Shown one piece after another: positions 23,607 to 37,036 of a stretch of 64,000 bases of DNA. The stretch is from Hydractinia symbiolongicarpus (lineage: Eukaryota > Cnidaria > Hydrozoa > Anthoathecata > Hydractiniidae). The notes under the pieces are model-generated. The model did not search any database. It worked only from the letters and a program-made list of their open reading frames with translations, and was not told the origin of the DNA. Each line of letters opens with the position of its first letter. Position 1 is the first letter of the stretch. Both the position numbers and the translations under genes were made by a program. The stretch covers positions 11,207,001-11,271,000 of the forward strand of contig NC_079888.1 in assembly GCF_029227915.1 (NCBI RefSeq). The letters run 5' to 3'.

Positions 23607-26600
23607 ACGTGCCTGCGCAGGTTCTCAACGGTCTAGTCCTTCTAATCCCAACGGACTGGGACGTGCCAAATCATTTTCCAACAGAGTAGTCGCTCCACCC
23701 TCATTGGACTACGACGTTCCAAGTCTTTTTCCGGTGCGCCATTGTCTTATAAAACCGTGAACTACATTTACAGACCTTTGAATGCTATTTTATATCCTTT
23801 TGCTGCCCTTACACGTAAACTACGAGGTTCCACGTGCCTGGGCAGGTTCTCAACGGTCTAGTCCTTCCATTCTCAATAGACTGCGTCGTCCCAAGTCAAT
23901 TTCCAGTGCGCCATTGTCTTATAACACATTGAACTACGTTTACAAGCCTTTAAAAGCTGTTATATGACCTATTACGGCCTAATAAAGGCCTTACATGTAA
24001 ACTACGTGGTTCCAGGCGCCTGCGCAGGTTTCCAACGGTCTAGTCGCTCCACTCTCATTGGACTATGACGTTCCAAGTCGTTTTCCAGGGCGCCATTGTA
24101 TTATAACACCGTCAACTACGTTTACAGACATTTAAAGGCTACGATATAGCTTTTTGCTGCCTAATAAAGGCCTTACACATAAATTACGTGGTTTCACGTG
24201 CCTGCGCTGGTTCCCAACAGAGTAGTCGCTCCACTCTCATTGGACTACGACGTTCCAGGTCGTTTTCCAGTGCGTCAATGCTTTATAACACCATGAACTA
24301 CGTTTACAAGCCTTTAAAGGCTGTTTTATGACCTTTTACGGCCTTATAAAGGCCTTACACATAAATCACGTGGTTCCACGTGCCTGCGCAGGTTTCCAAC
24401 AGAGTAGTCGCTCCACTCTCATTGGACTACGACGTTCCAAGTCGTTTTCCAGGGCGCCACTGTCTTATAACACCGTGAACTACGTTTACAGGCTTTTAAA
24501 GGCTGCGATATAGCTTTTTGCTGCCTAATAAAGGCCTTACACGTAAGTCACGTGGTTCCACGTGTCTGCGAAGGTTCCCAACGGTCTAGTTCTTCCATTC
24601 TCAATAGACTGCGTCGTCCCAAGTCAATTTCCAGTGCGCCATTGTCTTATATATGTCCTTTTGCGGCCCTTACACGTAAACTACGTGGTTCCACGTGCCT
24701 GCGCAGGTTTTCAACGGTCTAGTCCTTCTAATCTCAACGGACTGGGACTTGCCAAGTCGTTTTCCAACAGAGTAGTCGCTCCACCCTCATTGGACTACGA
24801 CGTTCCAAGTCGTTTTCCGGTGCGCCATTGTCTTATAAAACCGTGAACTACATTTACAGACCTTTGAATGCTGTTTTATATCCTTTTGCTGCCCTTACAC
24901 GTAAACTACGTGGTTCCACGTGCCTGGGCAGGTTCTCAACGGTCTAGTCCTTCCATTCTTAATGGACTACGACGTTCCATGCCGTTTTCCAGTGCACCAT
25001 TGTCCTTTAACACCGTCAACTTCGTTTACAGGCAATTAAAGGCTGTGATATAGCCTTCTACGCATAATAAAGGCCTTACACGTAAATCACGTGGTTCCAC
25101 GTGCCTGCGCAGATTCCCAACGGAGTAGTCGCTCCACTCTCATTGGACTACGACGTTCCAGGTCGTTTTCCAGTGCGTCAATGCTTTATAACACCATGAA
25201 CAACATTCACAGACCTTCAAATGCTATTATATTTCATTTTACGGCCTCTTATAAGCCTTACACGTAAACTACGTGGTTCCACGTGCCTGGGCAGGTTCTC
25301 AACGGTCTAGTCCTTCCATTCTCAATAGATTACGACGTTCCATGCCGTTTTCCAGTGCGCCATTGTCTTATAACACCAACAACTACGTATAAAGAACTTT
25401 AAAGGCTGTTATATGACCTTTTACGGAATCATAAAGGCCTTACACGTAAATCACGTGGTTCCACGTGACTGTGCAGGTTTCCAACGGTCTAGTCCTTCCA
25501 CTCTCAATAGACTACGTCGTCCCAAGCCGTTTTTCAGTGCGCCATTGTCCTTTAACCCCCTCAACTTCGTTTACAGGCAATTAAAGGCTGTGATATAGCC
25601 TTCTACGCCTAATAAAGGCCTTACACGTAAATCACGTGGTTCCACGTGCCTGCACAGTTTTCCAACAGAGTAGTCCTTCCACTTTCAATGGACTACGTCG
25701 TCTCAAGTCGCTTTCCAAGGCGCTATTGTCTTATAACACCGTCAACTACATTTACAAGTTCTTAAAGGCTGTTATATGACATTACACGGCCTACTAAAGG
25801 CCTTGCACGTAAATTACGTGGTTCCACGTGCCTGCGCAGGTTTACAACAGAGTAGTCGCTCCACTCTCATTGGACTACGACGTTTCAAGTCGTTTTCCAC
25901 GGCGCCACTGTCTTATAACACCGTCAACTACGCTTACAGGCATTTAAAGGCTGCGATATAGCTTTTTGCTGCGTAATAAAGGCTTTACACATAAATCACG
26001 TGGTTCCACCTGCCTGCGCAGGTTCCCAACAGAGTAGTCGCTCCACTCTCATTGGACTACGACGTTCCAAGTCGTTTTCCAGTGCGCCACTGTCTGATAA
26101 CACCGTCAATACGTTTACAGGCATTTAAGGGCTGTTATATGACCTTTTACGGCCAAATAAAGGCCTTACACATAAGTCACGTGGTTCCACGTGCCTGCGC
26201 AGGTTTCCAACAGAGTAGTCGCTCCACTGTCATTGGTCTACGTCGTCCCAAGTCGTTTTCCAGCGCGCCATTGTCTTATAACTCCGTCAACTACGCTTAC
26301 AGGCATTTAAAGGCTGCGATATAGCTTTTTGCTGCGTAATAAAGGCCTTACACATAAATCACGTGGTTCCACGTGCCTGCGCAGGTTTCCAACAAAGTAG
26401 TCGCTCCACCCTCATTGGACTACGACGTTCCAAGTCGTTTTCCAGTGCGTCAATGCTTTATAACACCATGAACTACGTTTACAAGCCTTTAAAAGCTGTT
26501 TTATGACCTTTTACGGCCTAATAAAGGCCTTACACATAAATCACGTAGTTCCACGTGCCTGCACAGGTTTTTCAACAAAGTAGTCGTTCCACTCTCATTG

Positions 26601-26929
26601 GACTACGACGTTTCATGTCGTCTTCCAGTGCACCATTGCCTAATAATACCGTGAACAACATTTACAGACTTTTAAATGCTATTATATGTCCTTTTACAGC
26701 CTCATAGATGCGTTACACCTAAATTACGTGGTTCCACGTGCCTGCACAGGTTTCCAACTGTTTAGTCCTTCCAATCTCAACGACTACGACGTGTGAAATC
26801 ATTTTCCAATGCGTCAATGCTTTATAACACTTTGAACTTCGTTTACAGGCCTTTAAACGCTGCGATATAGCTTTTTGCTGCCTTAAAGGCGTTACACGTA
26901 AATCACGTGGTTCCACGTGACTGTGCAGG

Positions 26930-26996
26930 TTCTCAACGGTCTAGTCCTTCCATTCTCAATAGATTACGACGTTCCATGCCGTTTTCCAGTGCGCCA
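26930..26996 (+). repeat. Conversion-like patch within copy 2
   Basis: Across about 67 bp copy 2 differs from copy 1 (about 21444-21512) at many positions, while the flanks agree. The patch matches the stretch at about 25293-25361 instead, including CTCAACGG, GATTACGACG and CATGCCG. The older relative near 13130-13200 agrees with copy 1, so the change is derived in copy 2. Confidence 0.75.
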
Positions 26997-27652
26997 TTGT
27001 CTTATAACACCGTCAACTACATTTACAAGTTCTTAAAGGCTGTTTTATGACATTACACGGCCTACTAAAGGCGTTACACGTAAGTCACGTGGTTGCACGT
27101 GCCTGCAAAGGTTCCCAACGGTCTAGTCCTTCCATTCTCAATAGACTGCGTCGTCCCAAGTCAATTTCCGGTGCGCCATTGTCTTATAACACAGTGAACT
27201 ACGTTTAGAAGCCTTTAAAGGCTTTTATATGACCTATTACGGCCTAATAATAGCCTTACATGTAAACTACGTGGTTCCACGTGCCTGCGCAGGTTTCCAA
27301 CAGAGTAGTCGCTCCACTCTCATTGAACTACGACGTTCCAGGTCGTTTTCTAGTGCGTCAATGCTTTATAACACCATGAACAACATTTACAGACCTTTAA
27401 ATGCTATTATATGTCCTTTTACAGCCTCTTATAAGCCTTACACGTAAACTACGTGGTTCCACGTGCCTGGGCAGGTTCTCAACGGTCTAGTCCTTCCATT
27501 CTCAATAGATTACGACGTTCCATGCCGTTTTGCAGTGCCCCATTGTCTTATAACACCAACAACTACGTTTACAGGCAATTAAAGGCTGTGATATAGCCTT
27601 CTACGCCTAATAAAGGCTTTACACGTAAATCACGTGGTTCCACGTGCCTGCG

Positions 27653-27704
27653 CTGGTTCCCAACAGAGTAGTCGCTCCACTCTCATTGGACTACGACGTT
27701 CCAG
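27653..27704 (+). repeat. Second conversion-like patch
   Basis: Here copy 2 reads GCGCTGG, CACTCTCATTGG and TTCCAGGTCG where copy 1 (near 22168-22218) has GCGCAGG, CACCCTTATTGG and TTCCAAGTCG. The patch agrees with 24205-24256. The relatives at 13853 and 31537 agree with copy 1, so the patch is derived. It is also present at 29284-29335, showing that the patched unit was later duplicated at the 1,631-bp offset. Confidence 0.72.
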
Positions 27705-28859
27705 GTCGTTTTCCAGTGCACCATTGTCTTATACAACCGTGAACTACAGTTACAGACCTTTGAATGCTATTATATGTCCTTTTGTGGCCCTTACACGTAA
27801 ATCACGTGGTTCCACGTGCCTGCACAGTTTCCCAACAGAGTAGTCCTTCCACTTTTAATGGACTACGTCGTCTCAAGCCGTTTTCCAGTGCGCCATTGTC
27901 TTATAACACCAACAACTACGTTTAAAGAACTTTAAAGGCTGTTATATGACCTTTTACGGAATCATAAAGGCCTTACACGTAAATCACGTGGTTCCACGTG
28001 ACTGTGCAGGTTTCCAACGGTCTAGTGCTTCCACTCTCAATAGACTTCTTCGTCCCAAGCCGTTTTCCAGGGCGCTATTGTCTTATAACACCGTCAACTA
28101 CATTTACAAGTTCTTAAAGGCTGTTTTATGACATTACACGGCCTACTAAAGGCGTTACACGTAAGTCACGTGGTTCCACGTGCCTGCAAAGGTTCCCAAC
28201 GGTCTAGTCCTTCCATTCTCAATAGACTGCGTCGTCCCAAGTCAATTTCCGGTGCGCCATTGTCTTATAACACAGTGAACAACGTTTAGAAGCCTTTAAA
28301 GGCTTTTATATGACCTATTACGGCCTAATAATAGCCTTACATGTAAACTACGTGGTTCCACGTGCCTGCGCAGGTTTCCAACAGTGTAGTCGCTCCACTG
28401 TCATTGGACTACGACGTTCCAAGTCGTTTTCCAGGGCGCCACTGTCTTATAACACCGTGAACTACGTTTACAGGCTTTTAAAGGCTGCGATATAGCTTTT
28501 TGCTGCCTAATAAAGGCCTTACACGTAAGTCACGTGGTTCCACGTGTCTGCAAAAGTTCCCAACGGTCTAGTTCTTCCATTCTCAATAGACTGCGTCGTC
28601 CCAAGTCAATTTCCAGTGCGCCATTGTCTTATATATGTCCTTTTGCGGCCCTTACAGGTAAACTACGTGGTTCCACGTGCCTGCGCAGGTTCTCAACGGT
28701 CTAGTCCTTCTAATCCCAACGGACTGGGACGTGCCAAATCATTTTCCAACAGAGTAGTCGCTCCACCCTCATTGGACTACGACGTTCCAAGTCTTTTTCC
28801 GGTGCGCCATTGTCTTATAACACAGTGAACTACGTTTAGAAGCCTTTAAAGGCTTTTAT

Positions 28860-29435
28860 ATGACCTATTACGGCCTAATAATAGCCTTACATGTAAACTA
28901 CGTGGTTCCACGTGCCTGCGCAGGTTTCCAACAGAGTAGTCGCTCCACTCTCATTGAACTACGACGTTCCAGGTCGTTTTCTAGTGTGTCAATGCTTTAT
29001 AACACCATGAACAACATTTACAGACCTTTAAATGCTATTATATGTCCTTTTACAGCCTCTTATAAGCCTTACACGTAAACTACGTGGTTCCACGTGCCTG
29101 GGCAGGTTCTCAACGGTCTAGTCCTTCCATTCTCAATAGATTACGACGTTCCATGCCGTTTTGCAGTGCCCCATTGTCTTATAACACCAACAACTACGTT
29201 TACAGGCAATTAAAGGCTGTGATATAGCCTTCTACGCCTAATAAAGGCTTTACACGTAAATCACGTGGTTCCACGTGCCTGCGCTGGTTCCCAACAGAGT
29301 AGTCGCTCCACTCTCATTGGACTACGACGTTCCAGGTCGTTTTCCAGTGCACCATTGTCTTATACAACCGTGAACTACAGTTACAGACCTTTGAATGCTA
29401 TTATATGTCCTTTTGTGGCCCTTACACGTAAATCA
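28860..29435 (+). repeat. Three-monomer duplicate of 27229-27804
   Basis: The block repeats 27229 onward at an offset of 1,631 bp. It carries the second conversion patch, so it was copied after that event. It leads into a monomer with GATTACTACGCTCC and then the chimeric junction at 29569. Confidence 0.75.
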
Positions 29436-29568
29436 CGTGGTTCCACGTGCCTGGGCAGGTTCTCAACGGTCTAGTCCTTCCATTCTCAATAGATTACTAC
29501 GCTCCATGCCGTTTTGCAGTGCGCCATTGTCTTATAACACCAACAACTACGTTTAAAGAACTTTAAAG

Positions 29569-29661
29569 GCTGTTGTCCTACGACGTTTCAAGTCGTTTTC
29601 CACGGCGCCACTGTCTTATAACACCGTCAACTACGCTTACAGGCATTTAAAGGCTGCGATA
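29569..29661 (+). repeat. Chimeric junction and 84-bp truncated monomer
   Basis: GGCTGTTGTCC is followed directly by TACGACGTTTCAAG, so the first 98 bp of the monomer are missing and 84 bp remain before the next start at 29661. The identical junction recurs at 32911. The same left side joins TTTAACACC at 36081 and 37929. Confidence 0.85.
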
Positions 29662-32600
29662 TAGCTTTTTGCTGCGTAATAAAGGCTTTACACATAAATC
29701 ACGTGGTTCCACCTGCCTGCGCAGGTTCCCAACAGAGTAGTCGCTCCACTCTCATTGGACTACGACGTTCCAAGTCGTTTTCCAGTGCGCCACTGTCTGA
29801 TAACACCGTCAATACGTTTACAGGCATTTAAGGGCTGTTATATGACCTTTTACGGCCAAATAAAGGCCTTACACATAAGTCACGTGGTTCCACGTGCCTG
29901 CGCAGGTTTCCAACAGAGTAGTCGCTCCACTGTCATTGGTCTACGTCGTCCCAAGTCGTTTTCCAGCGCGCCATTGTCTTATAACTCCGTCAACTACGCT
30001 TACAGGCATTTAAAGGCTGCGATATAGCTTTTTGCTGCGTAATAAAGGCCTTACACATAAATCACGTGGTTCCACGTGCCTGCGCAGGTTTCCAACAAAG
30101 TAGTCGCTCCACCCTCATTGGACTACGACGTTCCAAGTCGTTTTCCAGTGCGTCAATGCTTTATAACACCATGAACTACGTTTACAAGCCTTTAAAAGCT
30201 GTTTTATGACCTTTTACGGCCTAATAAAGGCCTTACACATAAATCACGTAGTTCCACGTGCCTGCACAGGTTTTTCAACAAAGTAGTCGTTCCACTCTCA
30301 TTGGACTACGACGTTTCATGTCGTCTTCCAGTGCACCATTGCCTAATAATACCGTGAACAACATTTACAGACTTTTAAATGCTATTATATGTCCTTTTAC
30401 AGCCTCATAGATGCCTTACACCTAAATTACGTGGTTCCACGTGCCTGCACAGGTTTCCAACTGTTTAGTCCTTCCAATCTCAACGACTACGACGTGTGAA
30501 ATTATTTTCCAATGCGTCAATGCTTTATAACACTGTGGACTACGTTTAGAAGGCTTTAAAGGCTGTTATATGACCTTTTACGGCCTAATAAAGGCCTTAC
30601 ACATAAATCACGTGGTTCCACGTGCCTGCGCAGGTTTCCAACAGAGTAGTCGTTCCATTGTCATTGGACTACGACGTTCCAAGTCGTTTTCCAGGGCGCC
30701 ATTGTCTTATAACACTTTGAACTTCGTTTACAGGCCTTTAAACGCTGCGATATAGCTTTTTGCTGCCTAATAAAGGCGTTACACGTAAATCACGTGGTTC
30801 CACGTGACTGTGCAGGTTTCCAACGGTCTAGTGCTTCCACTCCCAATAGACTACTTCGTCCCAAGCTGTTTTCCAAGGCGCTATTGTCTTATAACACCGT
30901 CAACTACATTTACAAGTTCTTAAAGGCTGTTTTATGACATTACACGGCCTACTAAAGGCGTTACACGTAAGTCACGTGGTTGCACGTGCCTGCAAAGGTT
31001 CCCAACGGTCTAGTCCTTCCATTCTCAATAGACTGCGTCGTCCCAAGTCAATTTCCGGTGCGCCATTGTCTTATAACACAGTGAACTACGTTTAGAAGCC
31101 TTTAAAGGCTTTTATATGACCTATTACGGCCTAATAATAGCCTTACATGTAAACTACGTGGTTCCACGTGCCTGCGCAGGTTTCCAACAGAGTAGTCGCT
31201 CCACTCTCATTGAACTACGACGTTCCAGGTCGTTTTCTAGTGCGTCAATGCTTTATAACACCATGAACAACATTTACAGACCTTTAAATGCTATTATATG
31301 TCCTTTTACAGCCTCTTATAAGCCTTACACGTAAACTACGTGGTTCCACGTGCCTGGGCAGGTTCTCAACGGTCTAGTCCTTCCATTCTCAATAGATTAC
31401 GACGTTCCATGCCGTTTTGCAGTGCCCCATTGTCTTATAACACCAACAACTACGTTTACAGGCAATTAAAGGCTGTGATATAGCCTTCTACGCCTAATAA
31501 AGGCTTTACACGTAAATCACGTGGTTCCACGTGCCTGCGCAGGTTCCCAACAGAGTAGTCGCTCCACCCTTATTGGACTACGACGTTCCAAGTCGTTTTC
31601 CAGTGCACCATTGTCTTATACAACCGTGAACTACAGTTACAGACCTTTGAATGCTATTATATGTCCTTTTGTGGCCCTTACACGTAAATCACGTGGTTCC
31701 ACGTGCCTGCACAGTTTCCCAACAGAGTAGTCCTTCCACTTTTAATGGACTACGTCGTCTCAAGCCGTTTTCCAGTGCGCCATTGTCTTATAACACCAAC
31801 AACTACGTTTAAAGAACTTTAAAGGCTGTTATATGACCTTTTACGGAATCATAAAGGCCTTACACGTAAATCACGTGGTTCCACGTGACTGTGCAGGTTT
31901 CCAACGGTCTAGTGCTTCCACTCTCAATAGACTTCTTCGTCCCAAGCCGTTTTCCAGGGCGCTATTGTCTTATAACACCGTCAACTACATTTACAAGTTC
32001 TTAAAGGCTGTTTTATGACATTACACGGCCTACTAAAGGCGTTACACGTAAGTCACGTGGTTCCACGTGCCTGCAAAGGTTCCCAACGGTCTAGTCCTTC
32101 CATTCTCAATAGACTGCGTCGTCCCAAGTCAATTTCCGGTGCGCCATTGTCTTATAACACAGTGAACTACGTTTAGAAGCCTTTAAAGGCTTTTATATGA
32201 CCTATTACGGCCTAATAATAGCCTTACATGTAAACTACGTGGTTCCACGTGCCTGCGCAGGTTTCCAACAGTGTAGTCGCTCCACTGTCATTGGACTACG
32301 ACGTTCCAAGTCGTTTTCCAGGGCGCCACTGTCTTATAACACCGTGAACTACGTTTACAGGCTTTTAAAGGCTGCGATATAGCTTTTTGCTGCCTAATAA
32401 AGGCCTTACACGTAAGTCACGTGGTTCCACGTGTCTGCAAAAGTTCCCAACGGTGTAGTTCTTCCATTCTCAATAGACTGCGTCGTCCCAAGTCAATTTC
32501 CAGTGCGCCATTGTCTTATATATGTCCTTTTGCGGCCCTTACAGGTAAACTACGTGGTTCCACGTGCCTGCGCAGGTTCTCAACGGTCTAGTCCTTCTAA

Positions 32601-32920
32601 TCCCAACGGACTGGGACGTGCCAAATCATTTTCCAACAGAGTAGTCGCTCCACCCTCATTGGACTACGACGTTCCAAGTCTTTTTCCGGTGCGCCATTGT
32701 CTTATAAAACCGTGAACTACATTTACAGACCTTTGAATGCTATTTTATATCCTTTTGCTGCCCTTACACGTAAACTACGAGGTTCAACGTGCCTTGGCAG
32801 GTTCTCAACGGTCTAGTCCTTCCATTCTCAATAGATTACTACGCTCCATGCCGTTTTGCAGTGCGCCATTGTCTTATAACACCAACAACTACGTTTAAAG
32901 AACTTTAAAGGCTGTTGTCC
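29579..32920 (+). repeat. 3,342-bp tandem duplication, copy 1
   Basis: The unit is bounded by the GCTGTTGTCC junctions at 29569 and 32911. Landmarks 29755, 30570 and 31116 recur 3,342 bp later, and those from 31833 onward recur 3,170 bp later. The interior from 29842 is the 17,684-bp-offset relative of 12158-15150. Confidence 0.9.
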
Positions 32921-35900
32921 TACGACGTTTCAAGTCGTTTTCCACGGCGCCACTGTCTTATAACACCGTCAACTACGCTTACAGGCATTTAAAGGCTGCG
33001 ATATAGCTTTTTGCTGCGTAATAAAGGCTTTACACATAAATCACGTGGTTCCACCTGCCTGCGCAGGTTCCCAACAGAGTAGTCGCTCCACTCTCATTGG
33101 ACTACGACGTTCCAAGTCGTTTTCCAGTGCGCCACTGTCTGATAACACCGTCAATACGTTTACAGGCATTTAAGGGCTGTTATATGACCTTTTACGGCCA
33201 AATAAAGGCCTTACACATAAGTCACGTGGTTCCACGTGCCTGCGCAGGTTTCCAACAGAGTAGTCGCTCCACTGTCATTGGTCTACGTCGTCCCAAGTCG
33301 TTTTCCAGCGCGCCATTGTCTTATAACTCCGTCAACTACGCTTACAGGCATTTAAAGGCTGCGATATAGCTTTTTGCTGCGTAATAAAGGCCTTACACAT
33401 AAATCACGTGGTTCCACGTGCCTGCGCAGGTTTCCAACAAAGTAGTCGCTCCACCCTCATTGGACTACGACGTTCCAAGTCGTTTTCCAGTGCGTCAATG
33501 CTTTATAACACCATGAACTACGTTTACAAGCCTTTAAAAGCTGTTTTATGACCTTTTACGGCCTAATAAAGGCCTTACACATAAATCACGTAGTTCCACG
33601 TGCCTGCACAGGTTTTTCAACAAAGTAGTCGTTCCACTCTCATTGGACTACGACGTTTCATGTCGTCTTCCAGTGCACCATTGCCTAATAATACCGTGAA
33701 CAACATTTACAGACTTTTAAATGCTATTATATGTCCTTTTACAGCCTCATAGATGCCTTACACCTAAATTACGTGGTTCCACGTGCCTGCACAGGTTTCC
33801 AACTGTTTAGTCCTTCCAATCTCAACGACTACGACGTGTGAAATCATTTTCCAATGCGTCAATGCTTTATAACACTGTGGACTACGTTTAGAAGGCTTTA
33901 AAGGCTGTTATATGACCTTTTACGGCCTAATAAAGGCCTTACACATAAATCACGTGGTTCCACGTGCCTGCGCAGGTTTCCAACAGAGTAGTCGTTCCAT
34001 TGTCATTGGACTACGACGTTCCAAGTCGTTTTCCAGGGCGCCATTGTCTTATAACACTTTGAACTTCGTTTACAGGCCTTTAAACGCTGCGATATAGCTT
34101 TTTGCTGCCTAATAAAGGCGTTACACGTAAATCACGTGGTTCCACGTGACTGTGCAGGTTTCCAACGGTCTAGTGCTTCCACTCCCAATAGACTACTTCG
34201 TCCCAAGCTGTTTTCCAGGGCGCTATTGTCTTATAACACCGTCAACTACATTTACAAGTTCTTAAAGGCTGTTTTATGACATTACACGGCCTACTAAAGG
34301 CGTTACACGTAAGTCACGTGGTTGCACGTGCCTGCAAAGGTTCCCAACGGTCTAGTCCTTCCATTCTCAATAGACTGCGTCGTCCCAAGTCAATTTCCGG
34401 TGCGCCATTGTCTTATAACACAGTGAACTACGTTTAGAAGCCTTTAAAGGCTTTTATATGACCTATTACGGCCTAATAATAGCCTTACATGTAAACTACG
34501 TGGTTCCACGTGCCTGCGCAGGTTTCCAACAGAGTAGTCGCTCCACTCTCATTGAACTACGACGTTCCAGGTCGTTTTCCAGTGCGTCAATGCTTTATAA
34601 CACCATGAACAACATTTACAGACCTTTAAATGCTATTATATGTCCTTTTACAGCCTCTTATAAGCCTTACACGTAAACTACGTGGTTCCACGTGCCTGGG
34701 CAGGTTCTCAACGGTCTAGTCCTTCCATTCTCAATAGATTACGACGTTCCATGCCGTTTTGCAGTGCGCCATTGTCTTATAACACCAACAACTACGTTTA
34801 CAGGCAATTAAAGGCTGTGATATAGCCTTCTACGCCTAATAAAGGCTTTACACGTAAATCACGTGGTTCCACGTGCCTGCGCAGGTTCCCAACAGAGTAG
34901 TCGCTCCACCCTTATTGGACTACGACGTTCCAAGTCGTTTTCCAGTGCACCATTGTCTTATAACACCAACAACTACGTTTAAAGAACTTTAAAGGCTGTT
35001 ATATGACCTTTTACGGAATCATAAAGGCCTTACACGTAAATCACGTGGTTCCACGTGACTGTGCAGGTTTCCAACGGTCTAGTACTTCCACTCTCAATAG
35101 ACTTCTTCGTCCCAAGCCGTTTTCCAGGGCGCTATTGTCTTATAACACCGTCAACTACATTTACAAGTTCTTAAAGGCTGTTTTATGACATTACACGGCC
35201 TACTAAAGGCGTTACACGTAAGTCACGTGGTTCCACGTGCCTGCAAAGGTTCCCAACGGTCTAGTCCTTCCATTCTCAATAGACTGCGTCGTCCCAAGTC
35301 AATTTCCGGTGCGCCATTGTCTTATAACACAGTGAACTACGTTTAGAAGCCTTTAAAGGCTTTTATATGACCTATTACGGCCTAATAATAGCCTTACATG
35401 TAAACTACGTGGTTCCACGTGCCTGCGCAGGTTTCCAACAGTGTAGTCGCTCCACTGTCATTGGACTACGACGTTCCAAGTCGTTTTCCAGGGCGCCACT
35501 GTCTTATAACACCGTGAACTACGTTTACAGGCTTTTAAAGGCTGCGATATAGCTTTTTGCTGCCTAATAAAGGCCTTACACGTAAGTCACGTGGTTCCAC
35601 GTGTCTGCGAAGGTTCACAACGGTCTAGTTCTTCCATTCTCAATAGACTGCGTCGTCCCAAGTCAATTTCCAGTGCGCCATTGTCTTATATATGTCCTTT
35701 TGTGGCCCTTACAGGTAAACTACGTGGTTCCACGTGCCTGCGCAGGTTCTCAACGGTCTAGTCCTTCTAATCCCAACGGACTGGGACGTGCCAAATCATT
35801 TTCCAACAGAGTAGTCGCTCCACCCTCATTGGACTACGACGTTCCAAGTCTTTTTCCGGTGCGCCATTGTCTTATAAAACCGTGAACTACATTTACAGAC

Positions 35901-36090
35901 CTTTGAATGCTATTTTATATCCTTTTGCTGCCCTTACACGTAAACTACGAGGTTCCACGTGCCTGGGCAGGTTCTCAACGGTCTAGTCCTTCCATTCTCA
36001 ATAGATTACTACGCTCCATGCCGTTTTGCAGTGCGCCATTGTCTTATAACACCAACAACTACGTTTAAAGAACTTTAAAGGCTGTTGTCC
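32921..36090 (+). repeat. 3,342-bp tandem duplication, copy 2 with one monomer lost
   Basis: This copy is 3,170 bp because one 172-bp monomer (31610-31781 in copy 1) is missing. At about 34952 the sequence passes from GTGCACCATTGTCTTATA straight into ACACCAACAAC. Both sides share CCATTGTCTTATA, so loss by unequal exchange between neighbouring monomers explains it. It ends at the third GCTGTTGTCC junction. Confidence 0.88.
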
Positions 36091-37036
36091 TTTAACACCG
36101 TCAACTTCGTTTACAGGCAATTAAAGGCTGTGATATAGCCTTCTACGCCTAATAAAGGCCTTACACGTAAATCACGTGGTTCCACGTGCCTGCACAGTTT
36201 CCCAACAGAGAAGTCCTTCCACTTTCAATAGACTACGTCGTCTCAAGTCGCTTTCCAGGGCGCTATTGTCTTATAACACCGTCAAATACATTTACAAGTT
36301 CTTAAAGGCTGTTATATGACATTACACGGCCTACTAAAGGCCTTGCACGTAAATTACGTGGTTCCACGTGCCTGCGCAGGTTTACAACAGAGTAGTCGCT
36401 CCACTCTCATTGGACTACGACGTTTCAAGTCGTTTTCCAGGGCGCCACTGTCTTATAACACCGTTAACTACATTTACAGGCATTTAAAGGCTGTTATATG
36501 ACCTTTTACGGCCTAATAAAGGCCTTACACATAAGTCACGTGGTTCCACGTGCCTGCGCAGGTTTCCAACAGAGTAGCCGCTCCACTGTCATTGGACTAC
36601 GTCGTCCCAAGTCATTTTCCAGCTCGCCATTGTCTTATAACTCCGTCAACTGCGTTGACAGGCAATTAAAGGCTGTGTTATAGCTCTTTACGCATAATAA
36701 AGGCCTCAAACATAAATCACGTGGTTCCACGAGCCTGCACAGGTTTCCAACAAAGTAGTCGTTCCACTCTCATTGGACTACGACGTTTCATGTCGTCTTC
36801 CGGTGCACCATTGCCTAATAACACCGTGAACAACATTTACAGACTTTTAAGTGCTATTATATGTCCTTTTACAGCCTCATAGATGCCTTACACCTAAATT
36901 ACGTGGTTCCACGTGCCTGCACAGGTTTCCAACTGTTTAGTCCTTCCCATCTCAACGGACTACGACGTGTGAAATCATTTTCGTCAATGCTTTATAACAC
37001 TGTGGACTACATTTACAAGGCTTTAAAGGCTGTTAT

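Larger units (their letters stand above)
23607..29092 (+). repeat. 5,487-bp tandem duplication, copy 2
   Basis: Near-identical to copy 1. Differences seen by eye include TATATTTCAT for TATATGTCAT near 25230, AGTCACG for ACTCACG near 24545, a 2-bp loss near 26883, and two clustered patches (26930-26996 and 27653-27704). It ends where the sequence switches to GCCTGGGCAGG instead of starting a third copy. Confidence 0.88.

Noticed and set aside
26719-26916. Minus-strand open frame of 65 codons
   Set aside because: It is antisense to ordinary monomers and appears only because of a 2-bp deletion near 26883. The near-identical copy 5.5 kb upstream does not keep it.
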